From assembly GCA_012511995.1 (NCBI GenBank), contig JAAZFA010000163.1, positions 1-23,383 on the forward strand: a stretch of 23,383 nt of DNA, written 5' to 3'. Made by a program: the position numbers and the translations under genes. The stretch is from Thermoproteota archaeon. Lineage in GTDB: Archaea; Thermoproteota; Bathyarchaeia; Bathyarchaeales; Bathycorpusculaceae. This document shows, one piece after another, positions 1 to 8,026 of the stretch. The notes under the pieces were generated by a model, which was given only the letters and a program-made list of their open reading frames with translations, searched no databases and was not told the DNA's origin. Each line of letters begins with the position of its first letter. Within the stretch, counting starts at the first letter, position 1.

Positions 1-57
1 CCACTTGTTTTTGAAATAAAGCTTATGATGCAAGTGTCCATTGAAGTGCCATGAAAA

Positions 58-80
58 AGGTTTTTTCATAGAAAAAACCT
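58..80. terminator. Perfect 10-bp inverted repeat with 3-nt loop
   Basis: Arms AGGTTTTTTC (58-67) and GAAAAAACCT (71-80) are exactly complementary around the loop ATA. It lies 3 nt after the TGA that closes an edge-open frame at 52-54, so it may be the transcript end of a gene lying to the left. Because the stem is itself an A/T run, each strand carries a T-tract, as archaeal terminators do. The function is inferred. Confidence 0.35.
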
Positions 81-139
81 AAACCAGTTACAGTTTAGCC
101 TTATAGCCTGTTTTGACAGTTAAATACTAGTGGAACAGG

Positions 140-147
140 TTTATATG
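140..147 (+). promoter_or_regulatory. Candidate TATA box for the his operon
   Basis: TTTATATG is the best archaeal TATA-like match in the leader. Start of transcription would fall near 167-172, giving a leader of about 160 nt that includes the hairpins at 166-178 and 204-217. An alternative is the weaker TTTTATT at 236-242. Confidence 0.3.
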
Positions 148-331
148 CAAGGTAAGCATCAAGGTGTCACCAAGTGACGTATGATGAGGGATTGCGTTCA
201 TACAAGGCGATTGCCTTCATTGAAAGCTTAACGAGATTTTATTACTGTAAATTAGGGACAATCCCCAAACCAAACGTTACCGCAAATCAAAAAACCTTTA
301 GACAACTCTCTAAACTATTAGGTGAAAAATT

Positions 332-1333
332 ATGGATAAAATAAAATTTGCCATTCCAAAAGGCTCCCTAGAAAAAGCAACAGCCGAATTCTTCGCTAAA
401 TCTGGCTTTAAAATTGGCGCTTCAGATCGAACTTATCGCCCAAGCATAAATGACCCCCAAATTGAAATGAAAGTTCTTCGTCCTCAAGAAATTCCCGTAT
501 TTGTGAGTGAAGGACTGCAAGACATAGGTATAACGGGTGAGGATTGGGTACGTGAAAATAAGGCTGATGTCGAAGTATTGCAAAACCTTGAATACGGTAA
601 AATTCGACTAGTAATTGCCGTTCCTAAGAGTCTACCGGAAGGTACTACCTTAGGAGAATTCATGGAGTTCATCTGGGCTTCTGGTAAAAATTTTCGAATA
701 AGCACAGAATACCTTAATATAGCTTTTGAGTATCTCAAAAGTATACCTGAATACAAGAAACGATTCGGTGACGCTGATCCAGTGATTGTTACGCCGTGGT
801 GGCGGAAAGGCGACAACCCTCGAGTAAAGATTTTCTTGTCGTTTGGTGCAACTGAGGCAAAACCTCCAGAAAACAGCGATTGTATTATGGATGTAACCGA
901 AACAGGTACGACCATAGAGGCTAATAACCTCCGTATAATCGAGACTGTTATGCGATCATCTGCAATTCTAATTGCTAACAAGGAATCCCTTGAAAATTCA
1001 GAGAAACGTGAAAAAATCTTTGATATTGTTGCTTTACTTAAGGGTGTAGTTGATGGTTCTAAAAGAATACATTTATTCGTTAATGTTAAAAAAGAGAACC
1101 TTAACAAATTACTAACGGAGTTGCCAGCACTTAAAAATCCTACAATATCACCCCTTGCTGATGATGCTTGGGTGAGCGTTAACACAGTTGTCGAAAAAGA
1201 CTGCCTCATCGGTTTGCTCCCAAAAATACGCAAGATCGCTCAAGGTTTAGTTGTGTATGAACCAAGGCAGGTGCTAGCACTAGACGAGATTGCACGGAGA
1301 AATGAAGGTCAATGCAAAACGGATCAATCATAA
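332..1333 (+). CDS. hisG: ATP phosphoribosyltransferase, long form
   Basis: Catalyses the first step of histidine synthesis, joining ATP and PRPP to give phosphoribosyl-ATP in the cytoplasm. The N-terminus has the IPKGSL start typical of HisG, followed by GLQDIGITGEDWV (about 61-73) and the family signature DVTETGTTIEANNLRII (about 188-204). At 333 aa it is the long form, whose C-terminal ACT-like domain (roughly 225-325) normally mediates histidine feedback, so no HisZ partner is expected. It is a little longer than the usual 290-300 aa. The ATG follows AGGTGA by 6 nt. It is the first gene of the his operon and overlaps hisD by 22 nt. Confidence 0.95.
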   Translation: MDKIKFAIPKGSLEKATAEFFAKSGFKIGASDRTYRPSINDPQIEMKVLRPQEIPVFVSEGLQDIGITGEDWVRENKADVEVLQNLEYGKIRLVIAVPKSLPEGTTLGEFMEFIWASGKNFRISTEYLNIAFEYLKSIPEYKKRFGDADPVIVTPWWRKGDNPRVKIFLSFGATEAKPPENSDCIMDVTETGTTIEANNLRIIETVMRSSAILIANKESLENSEKREKIFDIVALLKGVVDGSKRIHLFVNVKKENLNKLLTELPALKNPTISPLADDAWVSVNTVVEKDCLIGLLPKIRKIAQGLVVYEPRQVLALDEIARRNEGQCKTDQS

Positions 1334-2613
1334 ACATTTGGGAATCAAAACAGCTACCGTTCGGTTGGTTCAAGCGACAGCAAGTGGACCAGAAAGCTGC
1401 GGCTGAACTCGAAACTACTGTTAAAGCCATTATAGACCAGGTGAAAAGTGATGGTGACAGAGCGTTAATAGAGTTTGCTCAGAAATTTGATCAAGCAAAA
1501 TTCACTTCAACTTCATTAAAAGTTACTCCTGAAGAGATTAAAGAGGCCTACAGTAAAGTTACCAAAGAACAAATTGCAGCCATCAATTTTATGAAGCAAC
1601 GCATAAGTGTTTTTCAAAAGCAATTATTGCACCAAACAGAAGTTAAAGCTTTTAACGAGGGTGTCATGGTCCAAACGATATTACGTCCGATTGAAAGTGT
1701 CGGATGTTATGTTCCTGGGGGCCAAGCGGTCTATCCAAGTTCTGTAGTAATGACGGCAGTTCCAGCTAAAATTGCAGGTGTGCCCCGTGTTGTTGTCTGT
1801 TCTCCGACTGATGCTGAGGGTAAAGTCAACCCGCTAGTGTTGGTTGCTTCCGACATCTGTGGGGTAAATGAAGTAATAAAGGTCGGCGGTGCCCAGTCAA
1901 TAGCTGCTCTAGCTTATGGCACAGAGAGCATAAAGCCTGTCCGTAAAGTCGTTGGACCTGGTAGCAAATATGTTACTATGGCTAAAACAATGGTTTCACA
2001 AGATGTCGCGATTGATATGCCTGCTGGTCCAAGCGAGGTTCTAATACTTGCTGATCAATATGCCGATGCACGTTTAATCTCCTATGACATGATTTCCCAG
2101 GCTGAACATGGCACTGACAGTATAGCAGCATTGATAACTACGTCTAAAAAGTTAGCTGTTCAAGTTCAGGAAGAACTCGGTAGGTTGATTGTGGGTGTTC
2201 CAAGATCAGAGAAAATCTTCGAGTCATTAAAGAAATATGGTTTCATCATAGTCTGTGACTCAATCGATGAAGCAGTGGAGTTAACAAATCAGTTTGCAGC
2301 AGAACACTTAGAAGTAATGGCAAACGATGCCAAGATGCTGGCTGAAAAACTCATTGCTGGCCTCATTTTAATAGGACCATATAGTCCAGTGCCTTTAAGT
2401 GATTATGCGAGCGGAACTAACCATGTTCTACCCACCGGCGGATTTGCTCATTCATTTTCGGGTCTATCCGCATTTGATTTTATGCGGCGAGTTAGCATAG
2501 TTGAATGTTCTCGGGAAGGCTTAGAAAAAGTAAAAAGTCAAGTTAAAGTCATAACTGAAGTTGAAAATCTTCCAAACCACTACAAAGCGATAGAGGCAAG
2601 GTTTATCAAATGA
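1312..2613 (+). CDS. hisD: Histidinol dehydrogenase
   Basis: Performs the last two oxidations of the pathway, histidinol to histidine, using NAD and a zinc ion. Family landmarks are all visible: GCYVPGG (131-137), the zinc ligands Gln263 and His266 in SQAEHGTD, catalytic Glu331-His332 in FAAEHLEV, zinc ligand Asp364 in [15 protein letters not shown] and His423 near the C-terminus in [11 protein letters not shown]. The length of 433 aa is normal. The ATG lies inside the end of hisG, with GGAG at 1296-1299 upstream, and the stop overlaps the hisC start as ATGA, implying translational coupling. No key residue is missing. Confidence 0.96.
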   Translation: MQNGSIINIWESKQLPFGWFKRQQVDQKAAAELETTVKAIIDQVKSDGDRALIEFAQKFDQAKFTSTSLKVTPEEIKEAYSKVTKEQIAAINFMKQRISVFQKQLLHQTEVKAFNEGVMVQTILRPIESVGCYVPGGQAVYPSSVVMTAVPAKIAGVPRVVVCSPTDAEGKVNPLVLVASDICGVNEVIKVGGAQSIAALAYGTESIKPVRKVVGPGSKYVTMAKTMVSQDVAIDMPAGPSEVLILADQYADARLISYDMISQAEHGTDSIAALITTSKKLAVQVQEELGRLIVGVPRSEKIFESLKKYGFIIVCDSIDEAVELTNQFAAEHLEVMANDAKMLAEKLIAGLILIGPYSPVPLSDYASGTNHVLPTGGFAHSFSGLSAFDFMRRVSIVECSREGLEKVKSQVKVITEVENLPNHYKAIEARFIK

Positions 2614-3728
2614 GCGAATCTTACCAGAAATGGTTTAAAGCAAAACAAGATGAATTCCAAACTATCGATTGTTATTCGGCCGGTGTCACACCTCAAGGTT
2701 TAGCAGAACAAATAGGTGTTGCCCAATCTGAAATTATCAAGCTCAACTTCAACGAAAACCTTTTTATCGATCGCACTAAACAAACGGCACTCATGAAACA
2801 GTTGGCAGATGAAATTGACCTTCGCATGTACCCTGAAGATGAAGAAGCTATACTCCGTGAGAAACTCACAGGTTACCTCGGTGTCTCTGCAGATTATATT
2901 GCCATCAGCAATGCAGGTGACGAATTAATCGACCGCATTACTCGACTCTTTATCGAAAAAAGCGATGTTGCAGTTTCCCCATCTCCGACATTTGCAATCC
3001 CAAGGCTTTGTGTACAACGGCAGGGAGGCGAATATGTTACCGTACCGCTGACTGAAGATTTCCAATTGGATATTTCTGGCATGCTATCCCATTTCAATGG
3101 GAAGACTCGGCTTCTTTATATATGCTCACCAAACAATCCAACTTCCAACCAAATGGCGCCAGAAGATATCGAAAAACTAGTAAATGCTTTTCCGGGAATA
3201 GTGATTATTGACGAAGCTTACGGAGAATTTGCCGATTACAGTTTTATACCTCGAATACGCGAGTTCCCCAATGTAGTAATTTTGCGTACCTTTAGCAAAG
3301 CTTTTGGCTTAGCCATGCTTAGATTGGGTTATGCGGTCGCTAATCCTGAAATATGCAAGATCATTCGAGAAAAGGCTCCATTGCCCTATCCAGTTTCCGG
3401 GTTCAGTATTCGAATGGGTATTAAAATGCTAGAAAACATGGATATCATGCAAACCGCGGTCTCGGCGCTGGTAACGGAGCGGGAAAAATTCATAACCGCA
3501 CTGAATCAAATAGTAGGTGTGCAAGCATTCCCTTCACAATCGGACTTTATTCTGATAAATACCCAAAAATCTGCTGATGAAGTTTATTCGAAGCTCCTTA
3601 AGAGAGGTATTATGTTAAAAAAATTTGGTATACTCCTACAATACAAAAACTGTTTCCGTGTGACTGTCGGATTGCCCGTGATGAACTTGAAACTAATCAA
3701 AGCATTAAACGAAGTAATGAGTGATTAA
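2610..3728 (+). CDS. hisC: Histidinol-phosphate aminotransferase
   Basis: PLP-dependent class I/II aminotransferase that converts imidazole-acetol phosphate and glutamate to histidinol phosphate. The PLP-binding lysine is Lys230 in RTFSKAFGLAMLRLGY; supporting residues are the CSPNNPT loop (172-178), Asp201 in DEAYGEF and Arg238. The SNAGDELID segment (100-108) binds the PLP phosphate. The N-terminus is about 40 residues longer than minimal HisC proteins, with LNFNEN at 45-50 corresponding to the usual LNANEN substrate loop. The start overlaps the hisD stop by 4 nt. HisC is distinguished from related aminotransferases mainly by its place in the operon. Confidence 0.93.
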   Translation: MSESYQKWFKAKQDEFQTIDCYSAGVTPQGLAEQIGVAQSEIIKLNFNENLFIDRTKQTALMKQLADEIDLRMYPEDEEAILREKLTGYLGVSADYIAISNAGDELIDRITRLFIEKSDVAVSPSPTFAIPRLCVQRQGGEYVTVPLTEDFQLDISGMLSHFNGKTRLLYICSPNNPTSNQMAPEDIEKLVNAFPGIVIIDEAYGEFADYSFIPRIREFPNVVILRTFSKAFGLAMLRLGYAVANPEICKIIREKAPLPYPVSGFSIRMGIKMLENMDIMQTAVSALVTEREKFITALNQIVGVQAFPSQSDFILINTQKSADEVYSKLLKRGIMLKKFGILLQYKNCFRVTVGLPVMNLKLIKALNEVMSD

Positions 3729-3730
3729 CA

Positions 3731-4306
3731 ATGAGAAGTGAAGAGGTTTATCGTAAAACCAAAGAAACTGACGTAAAAGTAAAAGTAAACTTAGATGGCG
3801 AAGGGAAGGCAAACATCCAAACTCCAGTACAGTTTCTAAGTCATATGCTAACTTCGCTGGCAACACACAGCTTAATCGACATAGACGCATCCGTTAAAGG
3901 TGACCTGGTCCACCACATTGTTGAAGACTTAGCACTCGGGTTAGGCGAAGCATTAAACAAAGCGCTAGGTAATCGTGAAGGTATCACACGTTTTGGCAAC
4001 GCCTTTGCTCCTATGGATTGCTCTCTTGCACTTGCAGCCGTCGATTTGGTCAAGCGTCCATACTTTAAAATTGACCTTAAACTACGAGGGAAAAAGGTAG
4101 AAGATATGCAAACAGAAGATATTCAGCACTTCTTTGAATCTTTTACACAAGCATTGCAGGCTAACGTGCATATCTTTGTTGAGTATGGCAGCAACGACCA
4201 CCACAAAGCAGAAGCAGCTACCAAAGCGCTTGCGCTTTCGCTTCGCCAGTCAATAATAGTGGATTCTCGGCGTAAAGGTGCACCTAGCAGTAAAGGCGTA
4301 ATTTGA
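3731..4306 (+). CDS. hisB: Imidazoleglycerol-phosphate dehydratase
   Basis: Manganese-dependent dehydratase making imidazole-acetol phosphate from imidazoleglycerol phosphate. It is the single-domain form (191 aa) with no fused histidinol-phosphatase. Metal-binding histidines are seen at His38, His46, His61-His62 and His157-His158 with Glu65 and Glu161; the second repeat NDHHKAEAATKALA is standard. The first repeat is odd: the usual GDLHxDDHHTxED reads GDLVHHIVED, missing about three residues and the Asp before the His pair. The His-His and Glu remain, so activity is still likely. It lies 2 nt after hisC and its TGA overlaps the hisH ATG as TGATG. Confidence 0.92.
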   Translation: MRSEEVYRKTKETDVKVKVNLDGEGKANIQTPVQFLSHMLTSLATHSLIDIDASVKGDLVHHIVEDLALGLGEALNKALGNREGITRFGNAFAPMDCSLALAAVDLVKRPYFKIDLKLRGKKVEDMQTEDIQHFFESFTQALQANVHIFVEYGSNDHHKAEAATKALALSLRQSIIVDSRRKGAPSSKGVI

Positions 4307-4911
4307 TGGCTAACGTAGTTATCTTAGACTACGGCGGCGGCAATCTTTTCAGCCTAAAAATAGCACTTGAAAAGGTTGGTTTATCTGTCACAGTTGGCAC
4401 TTCCGCAGCGGATTTAGTGGAAGCCGACGCCATTACTTTGCCAGGTGTTGGAAGTTTTACTGCGTCATTAGAACGTCTCGATGAGGTTAAAGATGCTCTG
4501 CGAACTAAAGCGTCGGAAGGTACTCCTTTGCTCGGTATTTGTATAGGACTGCAACTCTTTTTTGAATCTAGTGAGGAGGGACCAGGTACAGGTTTATCAT
4601 TCTTTAAAGGCAGCGTTAAACAGTTACCCAAAACCAAAAAGATTCCGCATATGGGATGGAATACACTAAACCTCATTAAACCCAATGGGCTCTTAGCTGA
4701 AATTAAAGAGGGTTCATATGTTTATTTTGTACATTCATTTTACCCAGAACCTAAAGACGCCTCAATTATCTGTGCAAAAACAGAATACGGCACAATATTC
4801 ACGTCGGCTGTATGTGAAAAAAATATTTATGCAACTCAATTTCATCCTGAAAAATCTGGTGAGACAGGACTCAAAATACTAAAGAACTTCGCTAGGATAG
4901 TATTAAGGTGA
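4306..4911 (+). CDS. hisH: Imidazole glycerol phosphate synthase, glutaminase subunit
   Basis: Class I glutamine amidotransferase that feeds ammonia to HisF. The catalytic triad is Cys79 in LLGICIGLQ, His180 and Glu182 in QFHPEKSG. LDYGGGNL at 7-14 and LPGVGSF at 45-51 are typical. I place the start at the ATG at 4306, whose A is the last base of the hisB stop; an in-frame TTG one codon upstream is less likely. The length of 201 aa is normal. The stop at 4909-4911 lies within an AAGGTGAT Shine-Dalgarno for hisA, so the next gene is probably coupled. Confidence 0.95.
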   Translation: MANVVILDYGGGNLFSLKIALEKVGLSVTVGTSAADLVEADAITLPGVGSFTASLERLDEVKDALRTKASEGTPLLGICIGLQLFFESSEEGPGTGLSFFKGSVKQLPKTKKIPHMGWNTLNLIKPNGLLAEIKEGSYVYFVHSFYPEPKDASIICAKTEYGTIFTSAVCEKNIYATQFHPEKSGETGLKILKNFARIVLR

Positions 4912-4917
4912 TCATTT

Positions 4918-5643
4918 ATGGAGCTTATTCCAGCAATTGACTTGATGAGCGGTAAAATTGTGAGGCTAACAAAGGGTAAAGCTGAAACCGCTAAAAGCTA
5001 CGAGTCCCAATTCGGTACCCCCCTTCAGGCAGCTGAACGTTGGCGAGATGAGGGTGCAGGTAAACTTCACATCATCGACTTAGATGCTGCCTTTAGCATA
5101 GGTGACAATCGGTCAGTAATAGCTGAAATTGCAAAAAATGTATCTCGACCCATCCAAGTGGGCGGTGGAATCCGTAGTTACAAGGTCGCCGAAGATCTTC
5201 TCAAGACAGGCGCAGCACAGGTTATACTGGGGTCCTTAGCGTTCAGCGACCCCACGGTCATCACAAAAATTCAGGGACGTTTCGGTCCGGATTCTGTTAT
5301 TGTAGCTCTTGATAACCAAGATGGCCGCATAATGGTGGATGGCTGGCAAACTACAACCGCTATGACCGTTGATGATGCACTTGACAAATATGTCAAACTT
5401 GGTGTCCAAACCTACCTCATCACATCCATAGCTCAAGATGGCATGTTAACTGGTCCTGATTTACAAACTCTAAATGCTGCAACTATGGTTCCTAATGTTA
5501 AAGTAATAGCGGCTGGGGGAATCGGCACTATTGGTGACTTATCAGCGCTTAAAGAAGTTGGATGTGAGGGTGCTGTTATTGGTAAAGCCCTATATGAGGG
5601 GAGGTTCACATTAAAAGAGGCGCTATCAAATATTGGAGTCTAA
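4918..5643 (+). CDS. hisA: ProFAR isomerase (phosphoribosylformimino-AICAR-phosphate isomerase)
   Basis: Beta-alpha barrel isomerase of the histidine pathway. The sequence opens with MELIPAIDLMSGKIVRL; the catalytic pair is Asp8 and Asp132 (VIVALDNQDG), and phosphate-binding loops GGGIR (82-86) and AAGGIG near residue 200 mark the two half-barrels. 241 aa is the standard length. Translation probably starts at the ATG 5 nt after AAGGTGAT (4905-4912), one of the strongest Shine-Dalgarno sites in the window. It overlaps or abuts hisF. The distinction from HisF rests on the SITSIAQDGMLTGPD-like region and the N-terminus. Confidence 0.95.
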   Translation: MELIPAIDLMSGKIVRLTKGKAETAKSYESQFGTPLQAAERWRDEGAGKLHIIDLDAAFSIGDNRSVIAEIAKNVSRPIQVGGGIRSYKVAEDLLKTGAAQVILGSLAFSDPTVITKIQGRFGPDSVIVALDNQDGRIMVDGWQTTTAMTVDDALDKYVKLGVQTYLITSIAQDGMLTGPDLQTLNAATMVPNVKVIAAGGIGTIGDLSALKEVGCEGAVIGKALYEGRFTLKEALSNIGV

Positions 5644-5647
5644 CGAA

Positions 5648-6451
5648 TTGCCCTTAGCTAAACGAATTGTACCCTGTCTTGATGTTGATCATGGCAAAGT
5701 CGTCAAAGGTATAAATTTTCTTCAACTTAAACATGCGGGTGACCCAGTTGAATTGGCTAAGCGTTATAATGATCAAGGCGCTGACGAACTAGTGTTTCTC
5801 GATATCACGGCTTCAAATGAAAAACGTGAGATCATGCGACAATATGTTGAAGGCGTCGCTAAAGCTATCAGTATACCTTTCACTGTTGGTGGAGGAATTC
5901 GAACAGTGTCGGATGCAAGAAATGTGCTCTGCAGTGGAGCGGATAAAGTGTCGGTTAACACGGCTGCAATAGAAAATCCTCAGGTAATTACTGAGTTAGC
6001 CGATGTTTTTGGGCGACAATGTGTTGTAGTTGCAGTTGACGTTAAACGGAATTATAACGTTGCTGATGAAAAATTTATCTTTGACACTCTTGAGGGCAAG
6101 GTCTGGTTTGAAGTTAATACTTTTGGTGGACGAAAACCGACAGGTATCGATGCGGTATCATGGACCATGCATGCAGAAAAACTTGGTGCAGGTGAATTTC
6201 TTGTTACATCAATGGATTGTGATGGAACTAAAAACGGTTATGATATCGAATTGACTCGAGCGATATCTGAACGTGTTAATGTGCCTGTTATTGCAAGTGG
6301 TGGTGCAGGTGTTCCTAAACATCTCTACGATGTTTTTATAGAGGGCAAAGCAGATGCCGCTCTAGCTGCATCTATTTTTCACTACAATCAATACCCCGTT
6401 CCCATCGTTAAAGATTACTTGCGTAAAATGGGGGTGACTGTTCGACAATGA
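5648..6451 (+). CDS. hisF: Imidazole glycerol phosphate synthase, cyclase subunit
   Basis: Beta-alpha barrel cyclase that uses ammonia from HisH to make imidazoleglycerol phosphate and AICAR. Catalytic Asp12 ([15 protein letters not shown]) and Asp131 ([10 protein letters not shown]) are present, as are GGGIR (81-85) and the C-terminal SGGAG loop. I choose the TTG at 5648, since GGAG at 5635-5638 lies 9 nt before it and most HisF proteins begin just before LAKRIxPCLDV. A TTG at 5633 would add five residues and overlap hisA by 11 nt. The predicted length is 267 aa. The stop overlaps hisI as ATGA. Confidence 0.94.
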   Translation: MPLAKRIVPCLDVDHGKVVKGINFLQLKHAGDPVELAKRYNDQGADELVFLDITASNEKREIMRQYVEGVAKAISIPFTVGGGIRTVSDARNVLCSGADKVSVNTAAIENPQVITELADVFGRQCVVVAVDVKRNYNVADEKFIFDTLEGKVWFEVNTFGGRKPTGIDAVSWTMHAEKLGAGEFLVTSMDCDGTKNGYDIELTRAISERVNVPVIASGGAGVPKHLYDVFIEGKADAALAASIFHYNQYPVPIVKDYLRKMGVTVRQ

Positions 6452-6780
6452 TTCAAACCGATTTGGTCTCAAAGCTTGATTTTACCAAAAACAACGGGCT
6501 AATTCCTGTTATCGTGCAAGACTATAAAACTAGCGCCATCCTAATGCAAGCATATGCCAACAAAGAAGCTGTGGATTTAACTCTGAAAACTAAGAAAGCT
6601 ACCTATTGGAGTCGTAGCAGAAACGAAATCTGGGTTAAAGGCGAAACGAGTGGTAATACCCAAAAAGTTGTCTCTGTTTTTGCTGACTGTGACTTTGACT
6701 CGCTGCTTTATGTGGTTGAGCAGACAGGTCCCGCTTGCCATACAGGTGAATACAGCTGTTTTTACAATAATTTGCTTTAA
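6448..6780 (+). CDS. hisI: Phosphoribosyl-AMP cyclohydrolase
   Basis: Zinc enzyme that opens the adenine ring of phosphoribosyl-AMP. The 110-aa protein is the stand-alone cyclohydrolase, without the fused HisE pyrophosphohydrolase of many bacteria. Metal sites are evident: Asp80, Cys81, Asp82 and Asp84 in FADCDFDSL, Cys97-His98 in [12 protein letters not shown], and Cys104. [12 protein letters not shown] and [19 protein letters not shown] are standard cyclohydrolase motifs. It is the last gene of the his operon; a T-run follows within 10 nt. HisE must be encoded elsewhere, if present. Confidence 0.95.
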   Translation: MIQTDLVSKLDFTKNNGLIPVIVQDYKTSAILMQAYANKEAVDLTLKTKKATYWSRSRNEIWVKGETSGNTQKVVSVFADCDFDSLLYVVEQTGPACHTGEYSCFYNNLL

Positions 6781-6792
6781 CTTGTTTTTTAC
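6781..6792 (+). terminator. Oligo-T terminator of the his operon
   Basis: CTTGTTTTTTAC directly after the hisI stop carries a T6 run (6785-6790), the usual archaeal termination signal. No stable stem precedes it. Confidence 0.5.
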
Positions 6793-6857
6793 TAATTTGT
6801 ACTCCCGCATTTTTCAATTTTGATGTAAAACGTTGATACCAAACTAAGTTATAGATC

Positions 6858-6942
6858 ATTCATGTGAATTTAGAGACATAAGAATTCTCATGATACTATA
6901 GTTAATCCTTTTAAACAAAGTCTCTCTATTCACCTTGTGAAT
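6858..6942 (+). promoter_or_regulatory. Promoter of the radical SAM cluster with two related palindromes
   Basis: A TATA-like TTTTAAA at 6909-6915 lies about 36 nt before the ATG at 6948, so transcription should start near 6937. Two similar inverted repeats flank it: ATTCA-TG-TGAAT at 6858-6869 and ATTCAC-CTT-GTGAAT at 6928-6942, the second at the expected start point. This is where an archaeal repressor would act. The sites are short and could be chance. Confidence 0.4.
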
Positions 6943-6947
6943 CACTT

Positions 6948-8009
6948 ATGTATCATATGCATCGAGAAGCTATGCTCTATGAACGGCAAAAAGAAGGTAA
7001 AGTCAAATGCTGCCTTTGTGCACGTCGATGCCTGATTAATGATGGAGCCCCTGGTTTTTGTTTAGTTCGTAGAAATGAAGGCGGTACCCTCTATACTCTA
7101 AACTATGGTAAAGTCGTCTCTGCAGGCGTAGATCCAATAGGCAAAAAACCATTAACACACTTCAACCCTGGTGCTCTGGTGATGTCGGTTGCAGCAGCCG
7201 GTTGTAATTTTCGCTGCCAATTCTGTGACAACTGGATGATTAGCCAAGATTGTGAATCCCCCGGCAATCCTATGTCTCCTGAAGAAATCGTTAAAGCAGC
7301 ACAGAATGCTGGCTGCCAAGGCATAAGCTATACTTACACCGAGCCGACCATTTTCATGGAATATGCCTACGATACTGCAAAAGTCGCGAAGGATGCGGGT
7401 TTATTCAACACTTTTGTAACCAACGGTTACATGACACCCGAGGCAGTTAGAACCATTGCGCCCTACCTTGACGCTGTAACGGTAGACTTTAAAGGTGGTG
7501 CTGAGCCGGAATTCTACAAGTCCATTATGGGCGTTCCAAATGTTAAACCAATTTTTGAAAGCTTAAAAGAGTTACATCTAAGTGGCATTCATATTGAACT
7601 AACTAATTTGGTTGTCCCAAAAACTGGCGACTCTATGGATAGAATTCGTGAATTAGCCGCATGGATACGTGACAACATTGGAGCAGACACACCTCTTCAT
7701 TTGTTAAGATTTCATCCTGAATACAAGATGTCTACTATTCCAGCAACTTCAGTACAAAAAATGGAGCAGGCCCTTTTAACTGCAAAGAATCAAGGTCTTC
7801 GGTATGTCTACATTGGTAACGTACCTGGGCATGCCGCAGAAAATACCTACTGCCCCAACTGCGATACCCCCATTATCCGACGTTACGCGTTTGATATAAC
7901 TCAGTGGAATGTAACCGAAGACAACAAATGTCCAGTATGTGGACAACAAATACCAATAAAAGGTAAACTGCACCAATCTTTTCAGCGGTTTTCATATGCC
8001 CTGTTTTAA
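6948..8009 (+). CDS. amrS: AmmeMemoRadiSam-type radical SAM protein (AmrS-like)
   Basis: Radical SAM enzyme of the pyruvate formate-lyase-activase-like group (COG1180). The SAM/4Fe-4S motif is Cys86-x3-Cys90-x2-Cys93 (GCNFRCQFCDNW). An N-terminal cysteine set precedes it (CLCARRC and GFC, Cys21 to Cys38), and the C-terminus carries two Cys-x2-Cys knuckles (302/305 and 328/331), probably a zinc ribbon. HREAMLYE, VDPIGKKPLTHFNPG and ISYTYTEPTIF match AmrS proteins. The usual partners AmrA (AMMECR1) and AmrB (Memo) are not in this window. Only 17 nt separate it from the second radical SAM gene. The substrate is not evident; the family call is firmer than any function. Confidence 0.85.
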   Translation: MYHMHREAMLYERQKEGKVKCCLCARRCLINDGAPGFCLVRRNEGGTLYTLNYGKVVSAGVDPIGKKPLTHFNPGALVMSVAAAGCNFRCQFCDNWMISQDCESPGNPMSPEEIVKAAQNAGCQGISYTYTEPTIFMEYAYDTAKVAKDAGLFNTFVTNGYMTPEAVRTIAPYLDAVTVDFKGGAEPEFYKSIMGVPNVKPIFESLKELHLSGIHIELTNLVVPKTGDSMDRIRELAAWIRDNIGADTPLHLLRFHPEYKMSTIPATSVQKMEQALLTAKNQGLRYVYIGNVPGHAAENTYCPNCDTPIIRRYAFDITQWNVTEDNKCPVCGQQIPIKGKLHQSFQRFSYALF

Positions 8010-8026
8010 GCTGTTAATAACCTACA

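Larger units (their letters stand above)
1..331. other. Gene-free leader region upstream of the his operon
   Basis: I see no convincing gene here. Frame 1 is open from the window edge to a TGA at 52-54 (17 residues), which could be the tail of an upstream gene but is too short to judge. The region holds a perfect 10-bp hairpin (58-80), a 6-bp hairpin (79-84 with 93-98), a GTCAC/GTGAC hairpin (166-178) and an AAGGC/GCCTT hairpin (204-217). A TATA-like TTTATATG lies at 140-147. An AGGTGA Shine-Dalgarno at 320-325 sits 6 nt before the hisG ATG. No tRNA fold and no His-codon run was found. Confidence 0.6.

Noticed and set aside
145..177. Ten-codon ATG frame in the his leader as a possible attenuator peptide
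   Set aside because: It has only one His codon, its ATG overlaps the candidate TATA box, and no attenuator-like alternative pairing is clear.
181..187. ATGATGA resembling the C box of a C/D guide RNA
   Set aside because: No CTGA D box at a suitable distance and no terminal stem were found.
484..1233. Long minus-strand open frame opposite hisG (249 codons)
   Set aside because: It lies wholly antisense to a clear hisG gene, matches no family I know, and is rich in Ser/Arg/Leu as expected for a shadow frame.
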